In this document: piece by piece, positions 54,001-57,000 of the stretch | Layout of the letters: each line of letters starts with the position of its first letter | Numbering within the stretch: the first letter of the stretch is position 1 | Assembly (NCBI GenBank): GCA_943736015.1 | Contig: OX031072.1 | Span: 17,139,501-17,203,500, forward strand | DNA length: 64,000 bases | DNA from: Tridacna crocea | Lineage: Eukaryota; Mollusca; Bivalvia; Cardiida; Cardiidae | Reading direction: 5' to 3' | The notes under the pieces: model-generated | Database searches by the model: none | Seen by the model: the letters and a program-made list of their open reading frames with translations, nothing else | What the model was told of the DNA's origin: nothing | Program-made: the position numbers and the translations under genes

Positions 54001-57000
54001 CGCTATGACGTTTCGTATCGATTTTCTGCGGCTGATTCAAAGTTTTATTAGTCATTTGTCCCAGGGGTCGATGTAGCGTAGCAAATAGGGAGACCCCGGG
54101 GTATCCGAGGATGCACTGAGCCACACAGGACCCTTACTTTCTATTTAGACAAACCTAAAATTTTGTTGTGTGGTAAACAGTTAACCCATTACCACACAAT
54201 CCCTACTTTTGACGCCCCTGAGAAAGAAGCCTTTTGAAAACACTGTGGGAAAAGGAGAAAATGCTGGTAACCAGCATTTTCTCCTTTTCCCACAGTGTTT
54301 TCTACCCTTCCCAGAACAAATTTCAAGTTTTCAGTAATCTTTATTTTGTCGTCTGCAAATCCTTTCAATTTGGACCAGTCTAAAATTTTCTCGTGTGGTA
54401 AAGAGTTAAACACAAATCTCATCATTTTAGCTGCATTTACGAGCTCGTAATTTATTATCTGATAATGCTTTTAAATTGGGCAAGCCTAACATTTTTGTCA
54501 TCTGGTTGAAAGATGAAATGCTCAAATAAAATGTAAAGTTTTCTACTGCTGTACATAAGCCTTTCCTAAACATGTACAATCCCTGAGTAGACAAAATAAA
54601 TGCTATTACTTTACTTATTGGTGCAGCGCTCAGTTTTGCAGGGGAGCTTTTGAAAGCGACCAAGTCATCCTGAAACTGGAATAATACAGTACAAATATTA
54701 CAAAGTTAAAAAAATTTCCATGGTTAACTCTAAAACTTCAACTGCTAAATGAATGGGACCACCACATTCAATCAGGGAAAAATCATGTCGCAATAGCAAA
54801 CCTGTTATGGCCAGAAAACATCAAGAAATATCACAAAGTGTAGATCTAAGAATCTTAATGTATGTCCTGTCCAGCCTGATTTTGCAAAAGGACTGAAAGT
54901 CACTCAGCATTTTAAAACTTTACAAAATGACCAGATGATAGACTTGTCTCTTTACTATAAGACAAAATTTTAGACTGGTCCAAATTGAAAACACATGCAG
55001 ACGACAAAATAAAAGTAACCCAAAATTTAAAAGTTGTTTCTAGCAGGGTAGAAAACATTTTGGGAAAAGGAGAAAATGCTGGTTACCAGCATTTTCTCCT
55101 TTTCCTAAAGTGCTTTCCAGAAGTATTTTTTCCCAGTATCATAAAACTCACAGATTGTTGGGTAAAGGCTTATATATATTAATAAACATAACTTTAATTT
55201 GAAGAGCTCACCAATGAAAACAGAAAGAGTCGACAATCTTTACAATCTTAGTCTGAAGCAAAGTTTAAGGTGAATGGGACACAAACATACAATGTGACAT
55301 AACACTGTTAAGGTCTGCAAAATATCAAATTTCAAACGATCACACATAAAACTAAATGACTCTTACCTTTTCATCTTCAACTTTTGCAGGTATAACATTT
55401 GACATACTTTTCTGAAAAATTTCAAAAAGAAATTATCATATTGAACTATATATTCAATCCTTTACTAGATGGCAAAATTTTAGGTTAGTCCCTATTTATT
55501 CTTTACTAGATAACAGATATGTAGGCTTGTCCAAAATGAAAACATTTGCAGATGTACAATTTAACCCTTTACCAAGTCAAATTATAATTTTTAAGTCATA
55601 TTCATTTTGTCATCTACATATGATTTCAGTTTGGACAAACCTAAAATTTGTTGTTTGTTAATGAGTTAAAGAGTCTCTTGTAGCTAGTCTGGTGCATTTT
55701 GACAGTGCTTTAGGAGTATTTGCTAGGAAGGAAACAAAAAACAGGTGATATGGCAAATACCATACTCAGCCTAAAACAAAATCTCAAGCCATGGCAAGAC
55801 CACAGACAACAGCCTTGCTAAAGGTAATTCCTGCATTGAAGTCAATGATGAGGGATCTTGTAAGCACTGTCTCATTTAGACCATAAAGAGCCATACCAGA
55901 GGTTCTCTTAACCCTTCACTCCATAGATACTCATTTCTACACATTGCTTGAAGGAGTCTTTGGAAAACATTGTGGCAAAAGGTGAAATTGCTCATGACAA
56001 GCAATTTCACCTTTTGCCACAACGTTTCCTATGCTATTAAAACGTGTCATATACACATAAGAAACAGCTTCATCCTTGATGTCATTTAGGATCAACTAGA
56101 CACACCATAGAAATGCCTTATGGGGTAAAGGGTTAAAAAGCTACAGAAATATTGATCTGTGAATCCAGAAATTACTTCCCTTTCTTTGTATATAAAGAAA
56201 AGTAATACTGTATATTACTTGTGTGTGATTGATTGTATGGTGCTTCATGCTGTTTTCAACGTTATTTCATTCATTCCTATGTGTATTTCTTTAATAATTT
56301 TAGCAGTTCTTGTTACCATTACTTCACATATTTTTAACACTAAGCCATTCGCTGCTTTCCCTCATTAACATTATTCAAACAAGGATCAGTAGTGAGAGAG
56401 GAAAGAATCCTGTCAAAATGATGACAATCATTAAGCTTTGGAAGGATATTCGCCTGTGACTGCTATGCAACTGAAAATTACTACTTTATAAAAAAAAAAG
56501 GGACATTCTATGAATTTTCAACCCTTTACCATACAATGCCAACTTTTGACACCCCTAGGAAAGAAGCCTTATGAAAACGTTGTGTAACCAGCATTTTCTC
56601 CTTTTTCCACAATGTTTTCTGTCCTGTCAAATGAAAATTGCAAAACTTCAGCCACATCAAAATAGTCATCTGAAAATGCTTTCAATTTGGACAAGCCTAG
56701 AATTTTGTTGCATATACCTAACAAAAACATTTAAGAATCATCTGTAATGAAAACAGAAGAAAACTTAACTATGTTTAAGATTATGTGGTTTGCCTATGGC
56801 GGGGTTAAAATATCTTGGGATATGGAGAAAATACTGGTAACCAACATTTTTTCCTTTTTCTTTAACTCTTTACCACACAACCCTGACTTTTAACGACCCT
56901 GAGAAAGAGGCCTTTTGAAAACATTGAGGGAAAAGGAGAAAACACTGGTAACCAGCATTTTCTCCTTTTCCCTCAATGTTTTCTAACCTTCCAAAACCAA

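Larger units (their letters stand above)
53530..54184. mobile_element. TTAA palindrome MITE split by a SINE
   Basis: TTAACCCATTACCACAC at the left and GTGTGGTAAACAGTTAA at the right, with a SINE (53648-54136) between two copies of its 14-bp target duplication. Confidence 0.85.
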
